From NCBI RefSeq assembly GCF_049701175.1, contig NZ_JBNATW010000003.1:50296-114295 (forward strand): a stretch of 64,000 nucleotides of DNA. The letters run 5' to 3'. Positions 7,609 through 15,673 of the stretch are shown in pieces. The notes under the pieces were generated by a model. It saw only the letters and a program-made list of their open reading frames with translations, searched no databases and had not been told where the DNA came from. Both the position numbers and the translations under genes were made by a program. The first letter of the stretch is position 1. Each line of letters opens with the position of its first letter. The DNA comes from Thermovenabulum sp049701175 (GTDB lineage: Bacteria > Bacillota > Thermosediminibacteria > Thermosediminibacterales > Thermosediminibacteraceae).

Positions 7609-8762
7609 AATTTAAGGGCTTTGTAAGACAAAACGGAAAAGTAGGTATAAGAAATCATTTATTAATAATACCTTCGTCTGTATGTGCAAGTGTAGTTGCA
7701 GAAAGAATAGCTTCCCATGTAGAAGGTGCTGTTGCCATTCCAAATCAGCACGGGTGCTGTCAAATTGGTGGTGATCTTGAATTAATAAAAAATACTTTAA
7801 TCGGTTTGGGGAAGAATCCGAATGTTGGAGCAGTATTGGTTGTAGGTTTAGGATGTGAAGGTGTACCGACTGAGAATGTAGCAGCTGAAATTGCAAAAAC
7901 GGGCAAACTTGTAGATTATATTGTTATACAGCATTGCGGAGGAACTTTGAAAGCAGAAGAAAAAGGTACAAGAATAGCAAGGCAGATGATGCAGGAAATT
8001 TGTAAATTTGAAAGAGAAGAAGTGGATATTTCAGAATTATTATTATCAATTGAATGCGGTGGTTCTGATACAACTTCTGGCTTAGCTTCTAATCCTGTAG
8101 CAGGCTATGTATCCGACAAAATTGTTGAACTTGGTGGGACATCAATGTTTTCAGAAACTACAGAATTAATTGGAGCAGAGCATCTTTTCGCAAAAAGGGC
8201 TGTGACAAAGGAAGTAGGAGAAAAATTACTTTATATCGTTAAAAGGTGTGAAGAAAAGGCAAAGACAATGGGAGTAGATATGCGAGGCGGACAGCCTACA
8301 CCAGGAAATATCGAAGGTGGTATTAGTACTATTGAAGAAAAATCCTTGGGTTGTATTTATAAAGGGGGTACAAAACCCTTACAGGGTGTTTTAGAATACG
8401 GCGAAGAACCGCAGGGTAAAGGGCTTTATTTTATGGATACTCCCGGACAGGATATTGAATCTATTACTGGAATGACTGCAGGGGGTTCTCAGGTTGTAAT
8501 ATTTACCACAGGTCGCGGTACTCCAACCGGATCACCTATAGCACCGGTCATAAAAATTACCGGAAACCCCGAAACATATAAAAATATGGAAGATAATATA
8601 GATTTTAACTGTGGAACAATCGTAGAGGGTATTGAATCAATTAAGGATGCCGGTGAAAGATTATTTAATCTTTTGATAGAGGTATGCAACGGCAAAATGA
8701 CCAAAGCGGAAACTTTAAGGCATAGGGAATTTGGTATGTATAAATTAATTTCAACTTTTTAA
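7605..8762 (+). CDS. UxaA-family dehydratase, large catalytic subunit
   Basis: About 385 residues of the UxaA/GarD C-terminal type, with the family blocks PNQHGCCQIGGD, VGLGCEG, SIECGGSDTTSGLASNP, MFSETTELIGAEHLF and GSPIAPVIKI. Related altronate and galactarate dehydratases remove water from C6 sugar acids and use a divalent metal. The ATG at 7605 overlaps the stop of the SAF gene and has GGGAGGAGG upstream, so the two subunits are translated together. The next genes encode a C4-acid kinase and a PdxA2-like dehydrogenase, so the substrate could be a C4 acid or a C6 acid. Annotation as altronate dehydratase would be over-specific. Confidence 0.88.
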   Translation: MKFKGFVRQNGKVGIRNHLLIIPSSVCASVVAERIASHVEGAVAIPNQHGCCQIGGDLELIKNTLIGLGKNPNVGAVLVVGLGCEGVPTENVAAEIAKTGKLVDYIVIQHCGGTLKAEEKGTRIARQMMQEICKFEREEVDISELLLSIECGGSDTTSGLASNPVAGYVSDKIVELGGTSMFSETTELIGAEHLFAKRAVTKEVGEKLLYIVKRCEEKAKTMGVDMRGGQPTPGNIEGGISTIEEKSLGCIYKGGTKPLQGVLEYGEEPQGKGLYFMDTPGQDIESITGMTAGGSQVVIFTTGRGTPTGSPIAPVIKITGNPETYKNMEDNIDFNCGTIVEGIESIKDAGERLFNLLIEVCNGKMTKAETLRHREFGMYKLISTF

Positions 8763-8773
8763 GGAGGGGCTAT

Positions 8774-9718
8774 ATGAAATTATTAAAAGCTATTAATAAA
8801 GTTCCCGGAGGATTGATGGTTATACCACTGCTTCTTGGTGCTACAATTAATACTTTTTTCCCAAGTGTGCTTCAAATTGGAGGTTTTACCACTGCTTTGT
8901 TCAAACAGGGTGCCATGCCGCTTATCGCACTTTTCCTTTTGTGCAATGGAGCTCAGATAACCGTAAGGCAAGCAGGAGTTTCTTTAGCAAAGGGAACAGC
9001 ACTTACTTTAGTAAAGTTTTTGATAGGTGCAATATTGGGTTGGTTTACTGGCAAATTCTTAGGAGCTGCAGGACTTTTAGGACTTTCATCATTAGCAATC
9101 ATCGCTGCAGTTACAAATTCTAATGGAGGGCTATACACCGCTTTAGCTTCACAATACGGTGATCCTACTGATGTAGGTGCGATTGCGATATTGTCTATAA
9201 ATGATGGTCCATTTTTGACTATGGTTGCCATGGGTGTTTCAGGGCTTGCAAATATACCTTTTATTGCTCTTGTCGCCGTTATAGTTCCAATTATTATAGG
9301 AATGATTTTAGGAAACTTAGATGAGGATTGGAAAAAATTCTTAGAACCCGGGCAAAGACTTTTAATTCCTTTCTTTGCCTTTCCCCTTGGAGCTGCCCTT
9401 GATTTTAAAACAATTTTTAAAGCAGGGATACCGGGCTTATTATTAGGATTGATTACTGTAATATTTACGGGTATAGCTGGATACTTTACAATAAAATTTT
9501 TATTTAAAGAGAATAAAGCAGTTGGCGCAGCAATAGGGACTACTGCAGGCAATGCTGTGGCTACTCCCGCTGCTGTTGCTGCCGTTGATCCAAATCTTGC
9601 GCCGTTAGTGGGTGCAGCTACTGCACAAGTAGCAGCTTCTGTAATTATAACTGCAATATTATGCCCCTTATTAGTATCTTATTTAGATAAAAGGGAAAAA
9701 AGAAATAATGACAAATAA
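8774..9718 (+). CDS. KdgT-family sugar-acid permease
   Basis: A 314-residue integral membrane protein with about ten hydrophobic segments, resembling the 2-keto-3-deoxygluconate:H+ symporter family (KdgT). Family features are the KVPGGLMVIPLLLGATINTF start, the TNSNGGLYTALASQYGD loop and the conserved TTAGNAVATPAAVAAVDP stretch near the end. It probably imports the sugar acid used by this operon. The ATG at 8774 follows AAGGAGGGG; it lies 11 bases after the dehydratase gene. Family sure; substrate inferred only from the neighbours. Confidence 0.88.
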   Translation: MKLLKAINKVPGGLMVIPLLLGATINTFFPSVLQIGGFTTALFKQGAMPLIALFLLCNGAQITVRQAGVSLAKGTALTLVKFLIGAILGWFTGKFLGAAGLLGLSSLAIIAAVTNSNGGLYTALASQYGDPTDVGAIAILSINDGPFLTMVAMGVSGLANIPFIALVAVIVPIIIGMILGNLDEDWKKFLEPGQRLLIPFFAFPLGAALDFKTIFKAGIPGLLLGLITVIFTGIAGYFTIKFLFKENKAVGAAIGTTAGNAVATPAAVAAVDPNLAPLVGAATAQVAASVIITAILCPLLVSYLDKREKRNNDK

Positions 9719-9732
9719 AGGAGAGAGCTAAA

Positions 9733-10974
9733 TTGTTTAAATTTATAATAATAGCTGATGATTTCACGGGTGCAAACGATACGGGAGTACAATTAACGAA
9801 AAAGGGCTATGAGACATATACACTATTAGATTTAGAAGGTTTCACAAAATCTGAATTTGATGCTTTAGTAATAGATACAGAAACAAGGGGTTTATCTCCT
9901 GAAAATGCTTATAACAAAGTAAAAGAATCAATAAACAAATTGAAAGCATTAATAAACGTAGAATTGGAAGAAATGATTATTTATAAAAAAATAGATTCCA
10001 CTTTAAGAGGTAATATAGTTGAAGAAATTATAGCCCTTTACGAAGAACTTAAGCCGGAGCTTATTATTTTTGCTCCGGCTTATCCTAAAAATAATCGAAT
10101 AACGTTAAATGAGGTTCATTATGTTAATGGTAAACCGATTGATAAAACTGAATTTGCCAATGATATAAAAAATCCTGTTAATGTTTCTAATATAAAAATC
10201 CTACTAAGCAATACTAACGTCTTTAAAGTAAGGCATGTGTATTTAAGTGAAATTAAGAATTTAGAAGTTATAATAAAAAATTTAAAGGATATTAATACTT
10301 TAACCTTCGATGCTGAAAAAGATTCAGATTTAGTAGAAATAGCAACAAAGGTAACTGAAGCTAATAAAAAGGTTTTATGGGTTGGCTCAGCAGGCCTTGC
10401 AGAAGCATTAATTTCATCAATAAAAAAAGAGGGGAAAATTATCACTGTTTCTGGGAGTACAAGGAGTTTAACGATAACCCAGTTGATAAATTTATCTGAA
10501 AAAGGAAATATTCCCATAATCAATATTGATTTATATAATTTATTTAATGAGGCAGAAAGTGAAAAAAACAGGATTTGTTCACTTGTTAATACTTATAATG
10601 ATAAGGATGTTATAATTACATCGTATATGGCGCAAGAAGATTTGGAAACAGCAAAGAAAATTTCATTAGAATTAGGAATTGAATTAAAAGATATAAGTCA
10701 AATTATTGCAGAAAAAATTTCAGAAATAAGCTTAAAGGTTATAAATTTTACAAAACCTAAAGGTTTAATATTGACAGGAGGGGATATAGCTTTTAACGTG
10801 GTCAAAAAATTAAATTCTAAAATTATAAAAATAAAAAATGAAATAGAACCAGGAATACCGGAAATTGAACTTTTTGAAGGTCCTTTTAAAAGGTTAAAAA
10901 TAATTACTAAAGCTGGCGGTTTTGGGAATGAATTAACATTATACAATTCCTATAGGTATCTGAAAGGGGAATAA
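9733..10974 (+). CDS. Four-carbon sugar-acid kinase (DUF1537 family)
   Basis: A 413-residue kinase of the DUF1537 family, which includes D-threonate kinase (DtnK) and D-erythronate kinase (DenK). The N-terminal substrate domain starts with IIIADDFTGANDTG and contains KKIDSTLRGNI. The C-terminal nucleotide domain shows VSGSTRSLT (about 235) and the LILTGGDIAF glycine loop. These enzymes use ATP to phosphorylate the 4-hydroxyl of a C4 acid. TTG start at 9733 after AAAGGAGAG. The next gene encodes the PdxA2-like enzyme that normally takes the product. Which C4 acid is used is not decided by sequence. Confidence 0.88.
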   Translation: MFKFIIIADDFTGANDTGVQLTKKGYETYTLLDLEGFTKSEFDALVIDTETRGLSPENAYNKVKESINKLKALINVELEEMIIYKKIDSTLRGNIVEEIIALYEELKPELIIFAPAYPKNNRITLNEVHYVNGKPIDKTEFANDIKNPVNVSNIKILLSNTNVFKVRHVYLSEIKNLEVIIKNLKDINTLTFDAEKDSDLVEIATKVTEANKKVLWVGSAGLAEALISSIKKEGKIITVSGSTRSLTITQLINLSEKGNIPIINIDLYNLFNEAESEKNRICSLVNTYNDKDVIITSYMAQEDLETAKKISLELGIELKDISQIIAEKISEISLKVINFTKPKGLILTGGDIAFNVVKKLNSKIIKIKNEIEPGIPEIELFEGPFKRLKIITKAGGFGNELTLYNSYRYLKGE

Positions 10975-10977
10975 AAA

Positions 10978-11964
10978 TTGGAAGAGTTTTTCGGTATAAC
11001 AATGGGAGATCCAGCTGGAATAGGCCCGGAAATAATAGTTAAAGCACTTAATAATAATGAAGTTGAAAAACTAAAAATAGTGATATTTGGGTCAAAAAAT
11101 ATTATAGAGCACTATATAAATCTCTGTAATATAAATAGGGAAATAAATATTATCAAAAATTTAGATGAATTTAAGGATGGAGCTATAAATATTTATCCGG
11201 TTAATAATTTATCTATAGGTGAATTCATAATAGGAAAAATAAATCCGATCTGTGGAAAAGCTTCCTTTGAGTATATTCATACAGCAGTTCAATTTGCTTT
11301 AGAAAAGAAATTATCTGCTGTAATTACTGCTCCTATAAATAAAGCTTCATTAAACCAGGCAGGGTATCATTATAACGGCCATACCGAATTAATTGCCGAT
11401 CTAACTAAGGCTCAAAAATATTCTATGGTTTTGACAAATGGAAGATTGAATGTAATACATGTTACCACTCATGTGGCGCTGAAAAATGTAAGTAGTTATA
11501 TTAAAAAAGATAAAATTTTAGAAGTTATTCATCTTGCCGAAGAAGCAGGAAAACTTTTAGGCAAAACCATTCCTAAAATAGGAGTCTCGGCTTTAAATCC
11601 TCACGGTGGAGAAGCAGGATTATTTGGTGATGAAGAAATAAACGAAATAATTCCTGCCATATGTGAGGCTAATAAAGAGGGAATTAACGTTGTTGGCCCT
11701 ATACCCGCAGATGTAATTTTTCTAAAAGCGTTGAAGGGTGAGTATGATGTAGTTGTCGCAATGTATCACGATCAAGGACATATACCAATAAAATTATTTG
11801 GATTAGAAAATGGAGTGAATTTTACTGTTGGACTTCCTATAATAAGAACATCAGTTGATCACGGTACAGCTTTTGATATAGCCGGAAAAGGAATAGCAAA
11901 TGAAAAAAGTTTAGTAGAAGCAATTAAATTAGCTGATAAAATAGTTAAAAATAAAATAAAATAA
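10978..11964 (+). CDS. PdxA2-like 4-phospho-sugar-acid dehydrogenase
   Basis: A 328-residue member of the PdxA family (4-hydroxythreonine-4-phosphate dehydrogenase). Conserved stretches are GITMGDPAGIGPEII, TAPINKASLNQAGYHYNGHTE (metal and substrate His), ALNPHGGEAGLFGDEE, AMYHDQGHIPIKL and TSVDHGTAFDIAGKG. Next to a DUF1537 kinase, PdxA2 enzymes oxidise and decarboxylate D-threonate- or D-erythronate-4-phosphate to dihydroxyacetone phosphate with NAD+, which enters glycolysis. No other vitamin B6 gene is nearby, which argues against a PdxA role. TTG start at 10978, three bases after the kinase stop. Last gene of the operon. Confidence 0.88.
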   Translation: MEEFFGITMGDPAGIGPEIIVKALNNNEVEKLKIVIFGSKNIIEHYINLCNINREINIIKNLDEFKDGAINIYPVNNLSIGEFIIGKINPICGKASFEYIHTAVQFALEKKLSAVITAPINKASLNQAGYHYNGHTELIADLTKAQKYSMVLTNGRLNVIHVTTHVALKNVSSYIKKDKILEVIHLAEEAGKLLGKTIPKIGVSALNPHGGEAGLFGDEEINEIIPAICEANKEGINVVGPIPADVIFLKALKGEYDVVVAMYHDQGHIPIKLFGLENGVNFTVGLPIIRTSVDHGTAFDIAGKGIANEKSLVEAIKLADKIVKNKIK

Positions 11965-11994
11965 AAAGGTAACATAAATATTTGTGAAGAATTG

Positions 11995-12028
11995 CCCCTG
12001 ATAGTATATTTCAGGGGTTTTTATTTTT
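11995..12028 (+). terminator. Terminator of the sugar-acid operon
   Basis: CCCCTGA and TCAGGGG arms around an 8-9 base loop, followed by TTTTTATTTTT. Confidence 0.88.
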
Positions 12029-12036
12029 AAAGGTAT

Positions 12037-12124
12037 AAAAAGTGATGATGGATTATCGATGAAATATTATTGAAGATATCAATAACTTATATAAAAGTTA
12101 TTAAATATACAAATCACTTTTTTT
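12037..12124 (+). ncRNA. Possible structured leader or second terminator before the activase gene
   Basis: AAAAAGTGAT (12037-12046) pairs perfectly with ATCACTTTTT (12113-12122). The enclosed ~65 bases hold two more hairpins, ATTGA/TCAAT and AATAACTT (12081-12088)/AAGTTATT (12095-12102). The outer stem ends in a T run, as in a terminator. It may be a regulatory leader of the downstream pair or a back-up terminator; I recognise no known riboswitch class. Confidence 0.35.
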
Positions 12125-12193
12125 ATCATTTTGTGCTAAAATTAACGTGAAAATTTAAATATTAAAAAGCAATTTAAAGAGGATGAAAAATTA

Positions 12194-12958
12194 ATGGCAA
12201 AAAAAGTTATCGGTATTGATATAGGTTCTACAAATACAAAAGCGGTTTTATTTGATGGAAGTATAAAGAATTTTGTAGTTTTTCCTACTTTGTATGAACC
12301 TCAAAAAGCTGCAAAAAAAGCTGTGGAATATTTAACAAAAGGTCATATAGACGAAATTATTAAAGAATATAAGATTGTTGCAACTGGTTATGGAAGAGTA
12401 TCTTTTGATTATGCGGGTAAAAAAGTAAGTGAAATTACATGTCATGCAAGAGGGACAAAATTCCTTTTTCCGGATGTAAAAACTATTATAGATTTAGGTG
12501 GACAGGATAGTAAACTTATTTTCCTTGATGAAACAGGAAAAGTCAAGGAATTTTTTATGAATGACAAATGTTCAGCAGGGACAGGCAAGTTTTTGGAATA
12601 TATTCTAAAAAGTATGAATATTGCAATAAAAAATTTAGACATACCCATTTCAATTATCCCTGCCAAGATAAACAGTATGTGCACCGTTTTTGCAGAATCG
12701 GAAGTTATTAGCCTATCTTCAAAAGGAGTAGCTAAAGAAGAAATAATCGCAGGAATAATTAATTCTATAGCGGAAAGGGTTACAACTTTCCTTTATAAAT
12801 TTAATTTTGAAGAAAAAATTTGCTTTACAGGGGGTCTTTCAAAAAATCAATACTTAAAATTTTTACTGGAACAAAAATTAAACAAGAAAATATATACCCC
12901 TGAATATGCTTTATATTCTGCAGCAATTGGTGCGGCGCTAATTGGATATGAAGAATAA
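12194..12958 (+). CDS. Activase (HgdC/BadF type ATPase) for the double-cubane reductase
   Basis: A 254-residue ATPase of the HgdC/BadF type with the ASKHA nucleotide fold: GIDIGSTNTKAVLFDG, IDLGGQDSK and CFTGGLSKN. Cys in NDKCSAGTGKF and in NSMCTVFAESEV should bridge a [4Fe-4S] cluster between two subunits. These proteins use ATP to drive an electron onto a low-potential iron-sulfur partner. The partner is encoded 36 bases downstream. Start ATG at 12194 with AAAGAGGATG upstream. In this two-gene arrangement without HgdA it is the reductase of a double-cubane protein rather than of a hydroxyacyl-CoA dehydratase. Confidence 0.88.
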   Translation: MAKKVIGIDIGSTNTKAVLFDGSIKNFVVFPTLYEPQKAAKKAVEYLTKGHIDEIIKEYKIVATGYGRVSFDYAGKKVSEITCHARGTKFLFPDVKTIIDLGGQDSKLIFLDETGKVKEFFMNDKCSAGTGKFLEYILKSMNIAIKNLDIPISIIPAKINSMCTVFAESEVISLSSKGVAKEEIIAGIINSIAERVTTFLYKFNFEEKICFTGGLSKNQYLKFLLEQKLNKKIYTPEYALYSAAIGAALIGYEE

Positions 12959-12994
12959 TTTTAAGATAAATTAAAAAAGAACAGGAGGTAAAAA

Positions 12995-14263
12995 ATGAGC
13001 GATTATAAAACCTTATGGGAATCCCTTGGTATGGATCTTGAAAAACACGACAAACTTTGTGCATTACTCCCAGGATTTTATGAAGAAGTATATTTATCTC
13101 AGGAGAAACGCCCACAGGGAATGAACTATTTTAATTTAGTGGTTTCTGCTATTCACGGTTTAAGACCACAAGAGCTTGTAAATCATAAAACGCAAGGGAA
13201 AAAGGTAGTAGGGACTTTTTGTGTATTTGTCCCCGATGAATTAATTTTTGCTGCAGATGCTATTGGCGTAGGACTTTGCGGGGGCTCACAGTTTTGGGTG
13301 CCTGATGGTGAAAAGGTACTTCCTAAAAATATATGTCCGCTAATTAAGTCTTTTATGGGGGCTAAAATTTCAAAAACATGTCCCTTTTTCCAATCCTGCG
13401 ACTTGTTAATAGGGGAAACCACATGTGATGGTAAGAAAAAAGCTTGGGAAATATTAAAAGATTATGCTGATGTCCATGTAATACATTTACCGCAAATGAA
13501 ATCAGAAAAAGAATTTTCTTTATTTATTAAAGAACTTAAAATATTAAAAGAAAAATTAGAAGAAATTACAGGAAATAAAATTACAGAAGATGCCCTTAAA
13601 TCTTCTATTGAGCTAATAAACAATAAAAGGAGAGCTTTGAAAAGATTATATGATTTAAGAAAACAAAATCCCGTCCCGATAAGCGGAAAGGATGCATTGC
13701 TTATTAGCCAGATATCTTTTTACGATGATCCTACAAGATTTACCCAGAAGGTAAATGAAATTTGTGGCGAATTGGAAGATAGAGTAAAAAATGGAGAGGG
13801 TGTATTCCCAAGCAGTTCAAAAAGGATAATGATTACAGGGACACCAATGGCTATTCCAAACTGGAAGTTGCACCATATAATTGAAAGCTTAAATGCTGCT
13901 GTAGTAGTGGAAGAAACTTGCACAGGTACAAGATATTTTGAAAATGAAGTGAAGATAAAAGGCGAGTCAATGAATGAACTAATAAATTCTATCGCAGAAA
14001 GATATTTTAAAATTAACTGTGCCTGCTTCACGCCCAATAACGACAGAATCCATGATATAATAAGGCTTGCAAAAGAATACAAAGTAGATGGGGTGATCTA
14101 TTACAATTTACAGTTCTGTCAAACCTATGCAATAGAATACTATAATGTAAAGAAGGCACTTGAAAAAGAAGGGATTCCCAATTTACTCATTGAAACAGAC
14201 TACAGTGAAAGTGATACTGAACAACTAAGGACAAGGATTGAGGCCTTTATAGAAATGCTATAA
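12995..14263 (+). CDS. Double-cubane-cluster anaerobic reductase (HgdB-like)
   Basis: A 422-residue protein of the HgdB/FldC family. It most resembles the single-subunit double-cubane-cluster protein known from Carboxydothermus, which carries a [8Fe-9S] cluster and reduces small molecules such as acetylene at very low potential when driven by its activase. Visible cysteines fit: VVGTFC, GLCGG, KNICPL, TCPFFQSCD, GETTCDGKKK, EETCTGTRYF and INCACFTPNND. There is no separate HgdA-like subunit, so a CoA-ester dehydratase is less likely. Strong AGGAGG before the ATG at 12995. The natural substrate of this family is unknown. Confidence 0.85.
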   Translation: MSDYKTLWESLGMDLEKHDKLCALLPGFYEEVYLSQEKRPQGMNYFNLVVSAIHGLRPQELVNHKTQGKKVVGTFCVFVPDELIFAADAIGVGLCGGSQFWVPDGEKVLPKNICPLIKSFMGAKISKTCPFFQSCDLLIGETTCDGKKKAWEILKDYADVHVIHLPQMKSEKEFSLFIKELKILKEKLEEITGNKITEDALKSSIELINNKRRALKRLYDLRKQNPVPISGKDALLISQISFYDDPTRFTQKVNEICGELEDRVKNGEGVFPSSSKRIMITGTPMAIPNWKLHHIIESLNAAVVVEETCTGTRYFENEVKIKGESMNELINSIAERYFKINCACFTPNNDRIHDIIRLAKEYKVDGVIYYNLQFCQTYAIEYYNVKKALEKEGIPNLLIETDYSESDTEQLRTRIEAFIEML

Positions 14264-14275
14264 AAATATAATCAA

Positions 14276-14320
14276 AGAGGCTGCTTCTTGTATACTATAT
14301 GCTAAGCAGCCTCTTTTTCT
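14276..14320 (+). terminator. Terminator after the double-cubane operon
   Basis: AGAGGCTGCT (14276-14285) pairs with AGCAGCCTCT (14305-14314), followed by a T run. Confidence 0.9.
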
Positions 14321-14388
14321 TAAAAAAAAATTATTAAGGTTTTTTGGCTTTACATAAATTTTGAAGGATAGATTTTTTTTGTTTTATA

Positions 14389-14417
14389 TAGTGCTAATAT
14401 TTAGCAGTTTTTATAAT
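14389..14417 (+). promoter_or_regulatory. Promoter with overlapping operator for the FMN dehydrogenase
   Basis: A TATAAT at 14412-14417 is the likely -10 box. A perfect palindrome TGCTAA-TAT-TTAGCA (14392-14406) occupies the -35 and spacer region, where no good -35 box exists. This layout fits control by a DNA-binding regulator. Confidence 0.5.
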
Positions 14418-14473
14418 ATATATAGGAGAACTATAAAAAAAGATAAAATGCTTTAATGAAAAGGAGGCTTTTT

Positions 14474-15487
14474 ATGAATTTAGAAGAATTAAGGTCTGTT
14501 GCAAAAGAAAACCTTAAAGGCTTCTGTCGCGTTTGTTCATTCTGTGATGGAAAGGCTTGTCGAGGTGAAGTCCCTGGAATGGGAGGGGTTGGAACTGGTT
14601 CTTCATTTATTGCTAATATCGATGCACTCTCTAATATAAAATTAAATTTAAGAACAATTCACAATGCTAAAGATCCAGATATTTGCATAGAATTATTTGG
14701 TAAAAAGCTTTCAATGCCCATATTAGCTGCACCTATTACCGGAACAAGTTACAATATGGGAGGTAAAATTTCTGAAGAAGATTTTATACAAATGGTAATA
14801 TCGGGAAGCAAAGAGGCAGGAACAATAGGAATGTGTGGAGATGGGGGTAATCCAGTCTTTTATGATTCGGGCTTAAAAGCAATTGAAAAAGAAAACGGAA
14901 ATGGAATTGCAATTATTAAACCAAGAGAAAATTATGAAATATTAGAAAGAGTAAAAAGAGCAGAAGATGTAGGAGCTTTTGCTGTAGGAATAGATATTGA
15001 TGGAGCAGGTCTGGTTACAATGTCTTTGATGGGGCAGCCTGTAGGTCCAAAAACTAAAGAGGAATTAAAGGATATAATATCAAAAATTAAACTGCCTTTT
15101 ATCTTAAAAGGAATTATGACGGAGGACGAAGCAGAAATGGCGGTAGAAGTAGGTGCAAAAGCTATTGTTGTATCGAACCATGGTGGAAGAATATTAGACC
15201 ATACACCCGGTGTAGCCGAAGTTCTGCCAAAGATTGCTAAAAAAGTAAAAGGGAAATTAATTATTTTTGCCGATGGTGGAGTAAGATCAGGGGTAGATGT
15301 TTTGAAATATTTGGCTCTTGGCGCTGATGCGGTGCTTGTTGGTAGACCGATTATTATTGGTGCTTTTGGAGGGGGGAAAGAAGGAGTTAAATTTATTTTA
15401 GAAAAAATAGCAAAAGAATTAAAACAGGCCATGATTTTAACCGGTTGCAAAGATATAAAAAGCATCAATGAAAAGATATTATTTTAA
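14474..15487 (+). CDS. FMN-dependent alpha-hydroxy-acid dehydrogenase family protein
   Basis: A 337-residue TIM-barrel flavoprotein of the lactate/glycolate oxidase family. C-terminal FMN and substrate motifs are clear: PFILKGIMTEDEAEMAVEVGA, VVSNHGGRILDHTPG (catalytic His and Arg), ADGGVRSGVDVLKYLALGAD and GRPIIIG. The N-terminus carries CRVCSFCDGKACRGEVPGMG, four cysteines not found in classical oxidases but common in an anaerobic subgroup; they may hold a metal or be redox-active. The substrate is unknown. I chose the ATG at 14474 because AAGGAGG lies between it and an earlier ATG at 14456. It stands alone with its own promoter and terminator. Confidence 0.85.
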   Translation: MNLEELRSVAKENLKGFCRVCSFCDGKACRGEVPGMGGVGTGSSFIANIDALSNIKLNLRTIHNAKDPDICIELFGKKLSMPILAAPITGTSYNMGGKISEEDFIQMVISGSKEAGTIGMCGDGGNPVFYDSGLKAIEKENGNGIAIIKPRENYEILERVKRAEDVGAFAVGIDIDGAGLVTMSLMGQPVGPKTKEELKDIISKIKLPFILKGIMTEDEAEMAVEVGAKAIVVSNHGGRILDHTPGVAEVLPKIAKKVKGKLIIFADGGVRSGVDVLKYLALGADAVLVGRPIIIGAFGGGKEGVKFILEKIAKELKQAMILTGCKDIKSINEKILF

Positions 15488-15493
15488 AAATAA

Positions 15494-15520
15494 AAGCGAG
15501 GAATTTACCTCGCTTTTTTT
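15494..15520 (+). terminator. Terminator after the FMN dehydrogenase
   Basis: AAGCGAGG and CCTCGCTT arms with a 6-base loop and a T run. Confidence 0.9.
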
Positions 15521-15673
15521 AACATTAATATAGGTTTATAGAAAATTATCATAATTTTATCAAAAATATTTTATAAATTCCTCACTATTTTTTATTGTTT
15601 ATTTGATAATATTAAGGCATAATATTTTTAAAATATGAAGTTTTTTATATAAAAATACTTAGGAGGTGTTCTG

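Noticed and set aside
10978..11964. Vitamin B6 gene pdxA
   Set aside because: Position in a sugar-acid operon directly after a DUF1537 kinase, with no other B6 gene, fits the PdxA2 role better.
12194..14263. 2-hydroxyglutaryl-CoA dehydratase system
   Set aside because: Only one HgdB-like subunit is present, with cysteines fitting the double-cubane type, and no CoA-transferase or HgdA gene.
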